Positions 13,101 to 24,926 of a stretch of DNA of 64,000 nucleotides are shown here, in pieces. The position numbers and the translations under genes were made by a program. Below the pieces are notes generated by a model. That model did no database searches. It saw only the letters and a list, made by a program, of their open reading frames with translations, and had not been told where the DNA came from. How positions within the stretch are numbered: the stretch's first letter is position 1; each line of letters starts with the position of its first letter. The DNA comes from Hysterangium stoloniferum (Eukaryota; Basidiomycota; Agaricomycetes; Hysterangiales; Hysterangiaceae): the NCBI GenBank assembly GCA_015178975.1, contig WHVD01000003.1, forward strand, positions 868,001 to 932,000, written 5' to 3'.

Positions 13101-13138
13101 AAATGGCGCTGGGGAGTGATAAAGTAGCAGGGTGTTAA
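7161..13138 (+). CDS. Dicer-like RNase III with degenerate helicase domain
   Basis: Cuts double-stranded RNA into small RNAs for silencing. About 20 exons give roughly 1,650-1,700 residues (my estimate). The N-terminal ~145 residues are a charged extension. The helicase follows: the motif I region reads LDTLEQKSA instead of a GxGKT loop, motif II is LILDDAHTA (about 8135), and motif VI reads YARARCR where QSRGRAR is usual. Next come the Dicer dimerisation fold (FEFQQLRGYGSRNMHICTVI, with SAARRAACLQACEEL), a platform-like region and NLVEYCKARRKGFEGL. RNase IIIa has ITRRLDDILLVKELN and YERLELLGDAYLKYLSSIYL, a ~100-residue acidic insert, then DVAEAIIGAAY. RNase IIIb has THASIQGHETTCYERLEFIG, DAILD and SDVLESVMGAIY. 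Both catalytic Glu/Asp sets are intact. A dsRNA-binding-like tail ends GSDKVAGC. One intron near 9198 has a GC-AG donor (AG|GCAAGT). The nuclease should be active; ATP-driven helicase action probably is not. Confidence 0.95.
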
Positions 13139-13406
13139 GAACGAAATTTGATAAATGTGTTCATGGATCTCGTGTATTTTTTACTATAACCTGAGAACTG
13201 CATGATACTTGTATTACCATTAACTCGCTCGACTTGATGTTCTGATCTGTTACTTATATTATATTCACGCACAGGCGCGATGGCCCGTTGTTGCACTTTT
13301 ATCATGTCAATTTATGTACGTATATTGATCTAATCAGTTGTAGCACCGGATTTCCTCCTGTTTATAATGCACATATCAGATGCTGAAAATCAATACGGAT
13401 ACTCGC

Positions 13407-13732
13407 TTACAGCTGGAATATTGTGGCCAAAAAAGGGATCGAGAAACCTCCAGCCATAAACAATGCAAGCTGCAAAGATTAGGCAAACTTGTAGCTATAC
13501 AAAATATCAAATAAAAGATAAATTTACTTTGACAGCAAATGCTTTAGGTTGTCCCTTGTACTTGAAAGGCATGTTCTGGATGACAATATAAGACAAGTTC
13601 CAACGGTGATATAGAAGACAGATGAGGGCTCACATTGCCTACCGTGTTCTCTATGTGAACATGTCTAACCGAAACGGTGCGAGAGCCAAGCATGGCTTGA
13701 CGGGCCAAGTTGGAACGGGCGAGTAGAGACAT
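13407..13732 (-). CDS. COX8: Cytochrome c oxidase subunit VIIc (yeast Cox8 type)
   Basis: A tiny inner-membrane subunit of mitochondrial complex IV. Three short exons on the minus strand: ATG at 13732 gives a mitochondrial presequence (MSLLARSNLARQAMLGSRTV, then RHVHIENT). An intron starting GTAGGC is followed by NMPFKYKGQPKAFAVK, and after a second intron the last exon is LALFMAGGFSIPFLATIFQL with TAA at 13407-13409. That is one transmembrane helix, and the NxPFKYKG...FA.K block is the family signature of the mature subunit. The frame is open upstream of the ATG, but the Arg/Ser-rich presequence fixes this start. At about 60 residues after processing it has normal family length. It lies between the 3' ends of the Dicer and aldehyde dehydrogenase genes. 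Each exon is too short to stand out as a frame by itself. Confidence 0.9.
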
Positions 13733-13892
13733 TTGCAGTCCGGGTTGGAGTGCGGAGCTCAGTAAATAGTTATGTAATCGAATCGCGCTGTCACGCAGAT
13801 ACAATATGTCAAGCGTTCGAGGTAGAAGTACAAAGTATATTTTGATTGATTTTAAACACATTGAATTATCCTTACAGCACTTACGATTACTA

Positions 13893-16425
13893 TTACAAAG
13901 GCCACTCAAGCTTGTCGGCGAAATTCCAATGAACGGCCTTCACTGTTGTGTACTCGCTGAGGGCATATTCTCCCAGCTCTCTACCGATACCACTCTGCTT
14001 GTAACCACCGAACGGAACATTGTTATGCAAAATGTTATAAGTGTTGATCCATACAGTGCCCGCTTGAAGTTCCTGAGATTAAAGAATTTAAGGTTGCAGC
14101 AAAGTAGTCAAGGCGGAGTAAATACGTACACCGGAAACCCTAAGACACTGAGCAGCATCGGATGAGTGCAGGCCGGCAGCAAGCCCATAAGTGGTATCAT
14201 TGGCGATAGCAATGGCCTCCTAATAAAGTTAAAAAATTGTGAACAACATTCCACACGTTGATAGAGCACACGTGCCTCTTCAGTTGTGAACTTCCCAACA
14301 GCAAGCACTGGCCCGAAAATCTAGGAAAATCTGCATTTGCATCGACTCCCAGAATACACCACTCACTTCTTCTTTCACCTGTAATGAACACGGGCGTCGA
14401 TGCAATGCAGGCTATAGGTTAATGAAACAGCTTACAATTTTCATATCAGGTTTGATATCGGTAAAGACTACAAAAGTGTAGATAAAAGACTTATACTTGT
14501 AAAATGGGACAACTTACTGCATGGGTCCACGAAATAGCCTTTGCCTTGTCTCTTCTCTCCACCAACTAGGACAGTTGCACCTTCTTTCTTTCCAGATTCG
14601 ATGTATCCCCAAACTCGGTCGTATTGGAGCTTCGAGATTACAGGTCCTCCAGCGGTTTTTTCATCGAAAGGGTCGCCGACAACGAATTCTTTCGCCTTTT
14701 TAACAAGCAGCTGGACAAACCTATCATAGATAGATGCCTGAACGTAGACTCGGGACCCGGCAGTACAATCCTGTCCGCTATTCATTGTGTTTATAAGAAC
14801 ATGTTTTCGCATATCAGCGAATCACGCTCGCCTATTCCATGTGATTCCGAAGATAGCCCAGTGAGCCGCTACCCAACTTTCAGTAAAATATTTGATTGCG
14901 TTGGCGGTACTAACCTTGCTCCAAATCGGCCGATTCGAAGATGAGATGAGGGGATTTACCACCAAGCTCAAGTGAAACCTGGAATACGGTGAGAATAGCC
15001 CCGAAAACATAGCCAGTAGTCTTACTTTCTTGAGATTACTTTTAGCTGCCGCTTCCAAAATTTTTCGTCCAGTGATGGTTGATCCAGTGAAGGCTACCTA
15101 TTGCAAGTAAACTACACAGATTTCTTTGTTGAGTGATATATCACAGACTTTATCGACACCAGGATGGCTGGAAAGAGCGGCACCCCCGATGCTCCCCAGT
15201 GAAGGGACACAATTGAGAACACCCGCAGGATAGCTGGACATAGATAGAGTCAACCATAGATACAAGGATGAATGATGACCACAAACCCAGCTTCTTGGGC
15301 AAGTTCACAGAGTTTCTAAAAAAGTATGAGCTGCATAATGAACGAATACGACGAATTATTACCAGAGCCGTCAGAGGTGTATTCTCTGAAGGCTTCATAA
15401 CAATGGTACATCCGACAGCAAGCGCTGGAGCAACTTTCCAAGACCTGGAATATCTACCTTCAGATGGTTGACAGATTTGACAGGGGTCGAACAAACCACA
15501 TATTGATCGGATAATTCCAAGGAATGCTATGGGTTCGTTATTCATTTAGTAAAGATGTCAACTAGTCTCAGATGATCACGTACATCTGCCCACATACACC
15601 AATAGGATCGTGTTTTGTAAATACAAATTTGGATTTATCGTTGACCTCGATGGTCTTTGATTGTCCTTAAAACCGAGTATGATGAGGCAATGCAAGAACT
15701 GCTAACCTTTCCTTGTACTTTGTCAGCAAATCCGGCTAAGAGTTGAATATATATGCATCGTCAAATAACACTGGGCGGCGGTAGTGCTAATTCACGGACC
15801 GTAGTATCTCAAACAAGCTATAGTGTCTGCGATGTCAGAGTCTCTGCACAATACAAACATCATAGGGAGGACAAGACTGAGGAATTGCGGTATCAATTTA
15901 CCTTGCGAATCTAACAGGCTTTCCACTGTTGACGGATTCCAATTCTGCCAGCTCCTGCTGATCGCGTTCTATAAGGTCGGCGAAGCGATTAAGAAGTTTG
16001 GCTCGTTCAGTTGGTGCTGCGTTCTTTCCCCAAGTAGTCTGAAATGCTTTCCTGGCAGCTGCAACAGCGAGGTCGATATCCTTGACAGAAGCTGAGTACT
16101 ATCAGTTTGTTTCACAGGCTCGATCGCGGAAGTGCAATTTACCACCAACAACCGTAGTAATAATCTCTGTAAAGATTTCGTTATTGCCTTAATCATACTT
16201 TACCTTCATGAACGCACCTTCAGTAAATGGATTTATTATGCTACATTCGTGAGCAGTTAAATACTACTAGTTCATCCTTGGGGAGGTGATAATTACTCAC
16301 GGTAGATCCTTCTCAGCACCGTCTGCGCTAGGTACAAACTTCCCATTGATGTATAGTCCCGTTTGAACAGTCACCTTTTTCCCAGTAGGAAGTGAGAGCG
16401 TAGCAGATAGAGCCTTGATCGACAT
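13893..16425 (-). CDS. NAD(P)+-dependent aldehyde dehydrogenase
   Basis: Oxidises aldehydes to acids; probably cytosolic, as no presequence is seen. From the ATG at 16425 the protein starts [20 protein letters not shown] and then [11 protein letters not shown]. Minus-strand exons carry the class motifs in order: [18 protein letters not shown] (14935-14995, the active-site Glu loop), [20 protein letters not shown] (catalytic Cys in GQDC, about 14755), [37 protein letters not shown] split by an intron (the second catalytic Glu), and the C-terminal [14 protein letters not shown] ending in TAA at 13893-13895. About ten introns interrupt roughly 500 codons. It belongs to the fungal Ald group; the substrate (acetaldehyde or another) cannot be read from sequence. 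It is tandem with COX8, whose start lies 160 bp beyond its stop. Confidence 0.93.
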
Positions 16426-17062
16426 GATGAAGAGACGAGATATTGCAAGTGACAGGGCAACTCAAGGTGGTTGATATAAATACCGACGGAATCAGTAATC
16501 TCATCCTTATCGATATTCTTCGATATCTTGCGCTTCCTCATCCGACAATCGAAGCTGGCGGACCACCCTCATTAGAAGTCAGTAGGCTCTTGTAAATCCC
16601 ACACTGGTACTATATCCGTGTGAAAGATATGATCGCATAGCTATGCCCCCTGACGGCTATCTATGTATAACGTACACAGGTCTAACATGCCTTGAATCAA
16701 GCACAGCGTTTATCGTGCATTTATATTGTGTATATATATCCGTGGGTCCTTATTCCAAGTGCTAGTAACCATTCGTTCAAATATGGTAATTGCTGGATAG
16801 AACGAGGGTGGAGATTCAAGTCAGCCAGGGTTGAACGTTTGAACATTGACAACATCGAATGGTTAACAAATTATCCTTACTCCTATACTTTCACCAGTAA
16901 CAGGGTGAGCACGTGAGTTCACCTGCCACGGCCCCTGAGGCTTGGGAGAATGCAATCTTAGCAAAGATAGTAAGCATGTGATGAATATGATAATGTAATG
17001 AATTGTTGAGACACAATATAATAACTATAATAAGTCAATTTGAAATGTTATGGATATAATGA
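16426..17062. other. Intergenic, ALDH promoter and repair-gene 3' flank
   Basis: The first part must hold the aldehyde dehydrogenase promoter. A 74-codon plus-strand frame at 16692-16916 has no recognisable motif and biased aromatic content, so I do not call it a gene. Nothing else was seen. Confidence 0.5.
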
Positions 17063-20000
17063 TCACGGAGCTTGCTGCCCTATACCGCTCCCAAATATCA
17101 AGTCGATCTTATTTTTCCTGTAAAGAATTAAATTATGAAAGAAATGTGTAATTGTGGCAACGACTGACCGGTCCCAGACCAAAAGGCCATCACTTCTTCG
17201 CCGAAAGTGCATAACACGATGGAATGGAACCTACACAAATCACCGAAACAATCGTCAGAGTCAAAATTTCCACAATGAAATAGATGGCATCCTTACAAAC
17301 TCCTCATCCACTACATCACGCTTCCAATTCAGCAGTGGTGTCTCCATCAGCCCCGAGAACCGGTCTTCGTAACCGATAACGTAGTCTTCCGCATTCAATT
17401 CTCTATCCCACATGATACGATTGTAAATATCGGAACTGGTTCGAAGTTTTGCAGCGGGTATGTGGGGCGTGTCACTCCCTCTTAATGCCGGTGGTCGATT
17501 CTTTCTAGCTTGTGTAGATGAAAGGAAAGTAAATGCCTCCTCTGCATCAGGATCGTCCAAAGGGTCAATCTCAGCATCGTCTGGTGATTCGTCGTCGGGA
17601 TCAATGTCACCATCCACCCATTCAGGAGGCAGGGTAATATTGGATGGAAGGTGGGTAGAGTCAACCAAAGAAACTGAAACAAACATGTTTGATGGATCGT
17701 AGTATCTTTGATCACGTTGTAACTCGTCTTCAAAGGCAAATACTATGGCTTGAACCTTGCTCTTGTTCGATGACGTGAGTGAGTCGAAGCCTGCGAAATA
17801 GAAGCTTCGCAGCCCAGTCGCAAGATCTCCCGGATCATTGGCATCAACAAACCGGTTTGGCCAAAGCCTGGCATAACAATGAGGGAGCGAGCTTTGCAGT
17901 AGAACAAGAAGCTATAAAAAGGTACACATCAATGAGCCTGGAGAGGACAATAAAAGCGGCACTAACATGTGGTAATCTTGATTGGACATAGCTAACCCAC
18001 GCACGAGCTTCAACAGTACTGCTGTTCCATATTGAGAGATCGATTTTTATAAAACAATTATGGCGTTGTAATGCCCTCTTAAAAGTATATCCGCATATCC
18101 CCCCTGTAGCGCATACGTCTTCCCAGGAACGACCAGCAGACAATTCAGAATGAGCCCGCTTGAAAGATGCGACGATAACCCTTAGAGTATGTTGATTGGC
18201 GTTCTGAACAACATTTTGCGTCGGCTTCTCCGTCGATAAAATCACCATCGGTTCTCGTCCCGTTGCACGGCTATACGACGTAGAATTTGTAAGCCCTGGT
18301 ACAGTTACAGCATGCTGAGCCCAATCCCACTCTGCATATGTCGAAAAAAATGCACGTATGAACTGTGATGCTGAAGATCCGGGAGAGCATTGCAAGACCA
18401 CACGTGTCAAGAGCAGCGTCAAATGGATGCCGCCGAGGTAACCCAGTCGAGATGAAAAGATGCCTTCTGAAACGCAATGAATCTTTAACGCTCTGTAGGC
18501 TAGGCGAAATGCTGCCAACGACGAGATTGGTAGGACGCGTAAGAGGGCAAGTTGAACCCTATAAGCATTGAGAGTTCGAAGTGAGGATGCTGGAAGCAAG
18601 AAGACTGAATCATTGGAAGGAAGGACTTTGAGTTGACCCCAGCTAAAAGACGAGGGTGTTTAGTGACCTAATGATGATTACAAAAGTCACTCGAAATACG
18701 TACACTTCTAACACTTTAGCAGCTGAGCAGTACTGCATGTCTACGTGCACAGTGCCTATGGTCAGCTCCATCATAGGGACACTCGCGTCTTTGATGAATC
18801 GTCTGAGTAAAACTTCTGGGAGATCAGTCTTGTCGGAAGGATTGCCTGTTAGTAACCTTGAGGTAGACCTCCGAAGCCGCGTACGAGCCAGGGACCAAAA
18901 TGACTTGGGTGAAATGTTACCCACGACTAGAATATCAACATCACTGTCCTGTGTGTCCACTTGTAGGCCATAACTGCCAACTGGAACAAACTGAAACCTA
19001 ACGACGGAGTGTAGCTTGGTAAATCCGGCATCTTCCTCTTTGCCCGTTTTTGTAGTAGGAGGCGCTATGGCAAAGATTTTCTGAAGCGCTGAGACAACGT
19101 TTGACCTGGATTCACTCTGTGAGATGGTCGGGAAACCTCCTTCTCTGCGAATAAACTGCTCTAGTTGCTCATCATCTCCATTTGACAATGCTACTTGTTC
19201 AGTGACGGGCGCTACAGATGAAGTATCAGTTGTCATGATTTCTGCAGTACCAAACGAGATATGTGCAGCAACTCCATTGTGATCACTCCCGCTGTCATCT
19301 TTACCAAATATATCGACAGATGTAACGGAGAGATCCTTCTCATGACGGACCCAAATCCTATCATAGCGCTGAGGAGATGAATCCTTCTTCATTGTTAAAG
19401 TGGCAAGTGGGTTTGCACGAGGGTCGTAAGTCGCTCCTCCATCTTCGAAAAGGTGGATATGAAGCCAAGCATCTTGGAAAATGTCTGAAATCGCCGATGG
19501 AACTGACTGAGAAGTAGCTAGGTTAAAATCTCCAGCCATGATCCATGGCGAATCATGGAACCGCTGCTGAAGAACAGCGATCAGAGAATTCAACTCTTCT
19601 AATTTTGTCTGATGGTGTATAGCCTGCAGACCAGCAGTAAGATGGACAACTGCAATAATGAGAGGTGAGTGATCCTCATTAGGCAGGGAAATAAGTGCGG
19701 CAGGTTTGTGCTTCCGTAATTTGACTGGTTCCCAAGTAAACCCAAAATCCTCCCTCGCAAGTACGACAATATTACGCTCATCAGGGAGAACGTTACAGGG
19801 ATCATGTGTGCACCAACGCCAAGTTGATTGAATAATAGGTACGGAGAGTAAACGCCGTAACGCCTCATCTGTCACCTCCTGCAGACACAGTATATCAGGG
19901 ATAGGTTGTACCCCAAGAATTGTTGAAAGAAGGCGAGGGAAGCGGTCATTTAAAGAGTGATTAGGGTCATGAAGGATATTGAATGTCGCAATGTGAAGCC

Positions 20001-20664
20001 CGCTCGGTCGCTGGGGTAATGGTTTTGACGGTGACCAGTTCGATGATTGGAAATGATAGGCAGTAGGTAATAATCCGGTAATCGCAACAGGCAAAAAAGG
20101 TGGGGCATTTAAGGAAAATGGGATTTCATCATAAATCTCCATTTTGCCGTCGTCCGCGGCAGATTTTCGAAGTATGACGACACTGCACATCTCCCACTCG
20201 ATACCATCCTGAATCAACATGCTTCCCTTTTCATGGAGAAATGTCAAGGAATTGTCCCAATGTTGGGCTTGGCCAAGAGTCAAATGTGGCACGGCTGGTC
20301 GACCTGTGTAATTAAACACTTTTGCTAGCGTATCATATACATGACGTAGATTGCCATCCTCTGAAACACCAAGATACACGGTATCATATTCACGCTGCTT
20401 GAACCTAGACACTTTGTCCAGTTTTATCGAAAACGGCGGAATATTTTCCTTGGAGAGATCCTCTCTAATGAGAGAAGATGCTCTAGGGAGCAGCTCAGGC
20501 TGTACAAAAGGGAAGAGGAGGGTAAGGTGGGCTGTCCAGCGAGGAAAGGATTTGTCATTGCCTGTACGAAAGGCATTGATACGTTGCTGAATATGAGGAG
20601 GAGGTAGAATAACTAGAGCAGTAGCATAGGATGAGAGAGATGGGATGCTGGTGTTCCCTGCCAT
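17063..20664 (-). CDS. Four-domain RNA repair/processing protein: 2H phosphoesterase + EEP + nucleotidyltransferase/PAP core + MJ1316
   Basis: One long first exon and a few short introns encode about 1,100 residues. Residues ~10-185 are a 2H phosphoesterase with both HxT motifs (AHLTL, H46; PHLTL, H127), a fold that opens or removes 2',3'-cyclic phosphates. Residues ~222-472 are an endonuclease/exonuclease/phosphatase domain: HIATFNIL, LQEV (E263), AGDFN (D379), GSDHNG (D461-H462). Residues ~550-650 are a polymerase-beta-like nucleotidyltransferase with PVGSYGL, DSDVDILVVG (D575, D577) and VHVDMQ (D642), joined to the poly(A)-polymerase central fold (SLRTLNAYRVQLALLR, FSSRLGYLGGIHL). The C-terminus is an MJ1316 domain (DIYNRIMWDRELNAEDYVIG, YEDRFSGLMETPLLNWKRD, LLVWDRKNKIDLIFGSG), proposed in the literature to recognise cyclic-phosphate RNA ends; it ends QQAP, TGA at 17063. 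All visible catalytic residues are intact. The repair role is inferred from domain families. It is divergent from proteasome alpha-2. Confidence 0.9.
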
Positions 20665-20958
20665 GAGAACTCGAGACTAGGTGGGGTTTGCTATGCAGGG
20701 GTATATCTTACTTTCTTGACCTTCTAATATGTGCTTATTATAATAAATGACTTTCTCAGCCTGACATGACATGATTGTTGCCATGAGCTTTTCTGATAAC
20801 TGTCGGATCCGCTACAGCAGTGACTTGATTCATTGACGGCGTGACTCGATTGCATGACTCCCAGTAACCTTCGTCTGATCACGCCACATTCCTGGGTCTC
20901 TCTTCCATTACGCGTCGTACACGCGTCGAAGCAGCAAATAATCGCGTCTTAAACTACC
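20665..20958. promoter_or_regulatory. Divergent promoter, RNA-repair gene / proteasome alpha-2
   Basis: 294 bp between opposite ATGs. Contains short palindromic patches (ACGCGTCGTACACGCGTCG near 20910). No known proteasome-associated control element was recognised. Confidence 0.4.
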
Positions 20959-21941
20959 ATGGCCAGCGCAGAAGGTGGTGCATACAGGTGAGGCTTGTGC
21001 AAATCGTTCGTATACAATTATCTTACTCCAATATTTGCATGTTAGCTATTCCCTAACAGTCTTTTCTCCCTCTGGTAAGCTAGTGCAAATTGAGCATGCA
21101 CTTGCTGCAGTCTCGCAGGGGACAACCAGTCTTGGTATCAAAGGTACATTCCAATCGCCCAAGATAGCTTTCCATGTTGATCCTTTGAAACTAGCAACCA
21201 ACGGCATTGTGATTGCGACGGAGAAGAAATCATCATCCCTTCTCATTGATGCTTCTGCACTTGACAAAGTTGCAATTATATGTCCTAACATTGGTCTTGT
21301 TTATTCTGGCATGGGTCCCGACTTTCGAGTGCTTGTAAACAAAGCGCGTAAGAGTGCCCAAGCATACTGGAAAATATACAACGAGTATCCACCGACGAGA
21401 GTGCTTACCCAGGAGATTGCAAGTGTCATGCAGGAGGCTACACAATCAGGGTGAGTGGCTCTTCTTTAAACCTGCGAAGACTCCTTAATGTATATTAGTG
21501 GTGTCCGACCTTACGGCGTTTCATTACTGGTGGCTGGGTGGGATGCGCATCGTGGACCCAGTCTATACCAAGTTGACCCTTCAGGTTCATTTTGGGCATG
21601 GAAGGCTAGCGCAATAGGCAAGAACATGGTGAATGCCAAAACTTTTCTCGAGAAACGGTAATTATTATCAGCTATCAACTTGAAAAGAAGAACTAAAGGT
21701 ATATCTTCGGAGGTATAATGATGATATCTCACTCGAAGATGCCATTCATACCGCACTTCTTACTCTGAAGGAGGGTTTCGAAGGTCAAATGACGGAGAAG
21801 ACGATTGAAATTGGTGTCATCACAGCTCCCGAACTCAATCAGTTTGGTGAACAAGAAAAGGAAGGGGGCGAAACTGGGAGGCCAAGACCGACATTTAGAA
21901 AGCTCACGGAAGAAGAAGTAAAGGACTATTTAGCGTTGTAG
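20959..21941 (+). CDS. PRE8: 20S proteasome subunit alpha-2
   Basis: A structural alpha-ring subunit of the 20S proteasome. Exon 1 is only [10 protein letters not shown]; after a GTGAGG intron the classical alpha signature follows ([20 protein letters not shown]). A short intron splits GIK/ATNG, then [57 protein letters not shown] and [20 protein letters not shown]. The last exon runs [20 protein letters not shown] to [10 protein letters not shown] (TAG at 21939-21941). About 250 residues, normal for the family. Alpha subunits carry no catalytic Thr. Alpha-2 identity rests on the short N-terminus and the GIKATNG(I/V)V(I/L)ATEKK context. Confidence 0.95.
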
Positions 21942-22124
21942 TTTGAGATTCCCAATTGTATATCTTTATGGTGCATGCTCTTTGAAATAATATTGACAGC
22001 AACTTCGGGTTTGTAGGCATGTGCATATATAATAATGAAACTTCCTACATTCCGGCCAGCTGGTTAATATTACAATGATGTTAAAGTACACAAATTAAAT
22101 ACTAGTAAACAAATTGGATGCTAT

Positions 22125-23136
22125 CTAATAGTAGGCAACTGCGTGTAATAAGCTGTGTGGGTGTTTTTCTTGCTGTGCTTGTAATATCTGATCTATCTCC
22201 TCGTCGATATCGTCGGAGGCTTCAATCTACGGTACTTGCGATTAACTCTTGAAAGAAATCGGCGATATATACGAGCTTACGGCTAATGCCAAATCGGCGA
22301 TGGCTCGTCCAGCTATCAAAGCCTCCTCATGGTTGTCCTTAATTTCTACATTTATAACGTGAACTGGACGATTAAATTCGCCTCCTCTACTCAAAAGATC
22401 TGTGAAAAAATGGATTAATACAAATCGTTCATACTGATGTGTACACATATACTTACCGTCGCAAACCGCGTCGAAGCATCGTTCTTCACAAGTAATAACA
22501 ATATCGGCTACACTCTGACTTTCTTGCCACCTTTCGGGAGCCAGTTTGATATTGCGATTGCGATCAAGCATTTGCAGCAGGCCGTTGGCACTGTATCTTA
22601 AGGTGACGGCGCAGTAAGTGAAAATTCGGGTAGGAACGGATACGACTGACAATCTGGCATCCTTGCTGCTTAGATCTTCATACATCTGATTGTAGGGCGT
22701 TCCGAAGGCATATATATTTGGCTTGTCAATAGATGCACCTGGTAATCGAACTGCAGATCCAGTTCCAAACGATATAACCCGATGGCCAGCTTTCCTAATG
22801 TTACCGCTTTAGTAAGGTAAACTAGCAGCACGACTGTATTCTCACGTACGCCAAGACATTATGTCCTTCCATAGATCGATTCTAATGCCAGTGTTAGATG
22901 GAAGAACAAACGACGTATGTACGAACCTGATTGCTGGCGCAAACGACGCAGAACAGAGGTTTTATTTTTACAAGCTTCGATGCTGAGAGTGTACTCGCAG
23001 CATTCTCTTGCTGGGATGGCGCTAGAAAGGTCGTTGGTGTGGATGACTGGGATGGAGTAGCAGGTGATGGCGAATGTGAATTAGTTGTCTGAGAGCGGGT
23101 TGCTAGACGAGGGTCGCGGGCTCTGCGAGGATCCAT
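22125..23136 (-). CDS. SSU72: Ssu72 RNA polymerase II CTD phosphatase
   Basis: Phosphatase acting on Ser5-P of the RNA polymerase II tail and a component of the 3'-end processing machinery. ATG at 23136 begins a Ser/Thr/Pro-rich extension ([18 protein letters not shown]...). The catalytic loop [19 protein letters not shown] is split by an intron right after the CASNQ (CX5R motif). Further exons give [92 protein letters not shown] and the end [10 protein letters not shown] (TAG at 22125-22127). All are family landmarks. The N-terminal extension of about 50 residues is longer than in yeast. Confidence 0.94.
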
Positions 23137-23839
23137 GAAATATATTCTATGTCAGAGGAAGAAAAAGCATCAGAAACAGGTATATAAACTTATCACCAAG
23201 TCACTAAGATTAAAAATGGCGAATTTACAAACACCTCAAAAGTATCCAGAACATTTTGGGTCATCTTTGCGACCCAGCTATGTCAAATTGAAAGCAGGTC
23301 GATACAGATTCCACTCTGCAGTCATCATAGGTGTCATAAAATTGGATATACCACTCACATATCGCAGTTCAAGGCTTGGAACGACTCGTAAGGTAGCGTG
23401 GTCTGTTTATGTAAGCCCATGCCACTAACTACAAAGAAGTTCACAAAAATCCGTGCTTGTCCTTCGACTCATTTTGGGAGTTGACAATATTATCGTTTTG
23501 CTGAAAAATAACTATAATAAATATTACCCTGAAAATGATTATATCGGGATGTCCATCGTAACGGCGTAACGGAGCAACTTTCGGAAACTTACAACTGTTA
23601 CATAAACAGCGCTCTGCGTGTGAAGTTTTATTCTTCCGGTCTTACATGGCACTGCAAACATCACCGCAAACCTCGCACACGTTCAGCCTTTTCGTTTCCC
23701 TATAGCCTTGCAATATCATTTTTCTACTAAAAAGCTATTATTTGCGAAAGACAAGGTCGATACACTACTCTCGAATTAGCGTTTACCCTAAAGATCTTTA
23801 AATCCAGACAGCGTACTGTGTTAACGGCATTGTGGTCGA
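23137..23839. other. Intergenic, divergent promoters of SSU72 and PPTase
   Basis: About 0.7 kb between opposite starts. A 97-codon plus-strand frame (23135-23428) overlaps the SSU72 start and has no family motif, so it is left out. The tract near 23500-23560 is A/T-rich. Confidence 0.45.
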
Positions 23840-24926
23840 ATGGAACCACCTCCAAGTCGTGAACCAAAGCTCTCTGTGTGGATAGTAACATTAAATCGTC
23901 AAATTCACAGAGATGTACGTCCCCGCCAGTTCCATGCAGATTTATTATGTTTATATTTCTCTGCAGGAGTATGCCATCTGCGCAAAATACATCGAAGAAA
24001 GGGCCCAACAAAAGGCGAAGAAATACAAGGATCACAGCGAGGCTTTTCGTGAGCTTACCCACAAGCTCTATATAAGAATAATGTTAAAAAATTGTACTAC
24101 AGGCTATGTCATGGGCTCCCTTCTTCCGTCTCTTGTAATGAGAAATCAGAATAATGGCTTGAGCCCACATAAGTGGTATATCAAGGCCACCAGTTCGGGG
24201 AAGGAATATCTGGTGAGAGAGACAAAGCCAATGAATGGCCCAAAAATAACCCCCTCAGTAGCATACGGTCGCCGACAGCAAGGTCCTTGGCTTTAGCACG
24301 GGATGGGCGGAATCTGCCGTTGCAATTGCGTATTCATACGGCCGCAAGTCTCAAATTGTCAATATAGGCATTGATATAATGCACCTTACGCTTCCCCGCG
24401 ATGTGTCAGCTGGCAAGTATGTAGAAGCTTTTGCGCACAAGGTGAGGCTGCAACGCGTTTTAACTAGGAAAGCCCAATTGATATATTTTTCTTCTCTACG
24501 TAGTTGACGCAGAACGAAGACGCATTATTGGATCGCAGGATGAAAGACGATGTCATTTTACGTCGACTATGTATTCTCTTAACGTTAAAGACAGCCTACA
24601 TCAAAGCCTTAGGACAGCCGACTGGCTTCGATTACGGTCGCATCGACTGCGATATACCCCAAGAAATTATCAAAGTGGACGGGAAGGTGCTCAATGGATG
24701 GGAATTTCGTTTGTTTAAAGCGAATCTAGGGGTGATCCGTAAGGGATTACTTATCGAGGAAGCATATCAATGTACAACGGCCATGTATCGCGGATGGGAA
24801 AAGACTGTCTTTGTCTGGGAAGAAGATCAAAAGGAAACCGCTCGTTGGCTAGACTTTATTCCAATTGATCTAGTGTTGAGCAGTTTATCCCCAAAGTCCT
24901 TGGAATCGAAGGCTAGCACTTCATGA
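23840..24926 (+). CDS. 4'-phosphopantetheinyl transferase (Lys5/NpgA type)
   Basis: Transfers phosphopantetheine from CoA to carrier proteins; in fungi such enzymes activate alpha-aminoadipate reductase for lysine synthesis and fatty-acid, polyketide or peptide synthases. Exons: MEPPPSREPKLSVWIVTLNR (ATG 23840); EYAICAKYIEERAQQKAKKY; RYVMGSLLPSLVMRNQNNG with KWYIKATSSGKEYL; HTVADSKVLGFSTGWAESAV; then the Mg2+/CoA motif VNIGIDIMHLTLPRDVSAGK; and LLTLKTAYIKALGQPTGFDY (the W/F-x-x-K-E-A-Y-x-K motif, here LKTAYIKA) and GWEFRLFKANLGV. TGA at 24924-24926. The GID and KTAY-KA motifs fit the superfamily, but the usual Glu of KEAY is Thr, and W/S before it is L-T. So activity should not be taken as certain. 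Length is about 270 residues. Confidence 0.78.

Noticed and set aside
16692..16916. 74-codon frame between ALDH and the RNA-repair gene
   Set aside because: No motif, no splice-consistent extension; length expected by chance.
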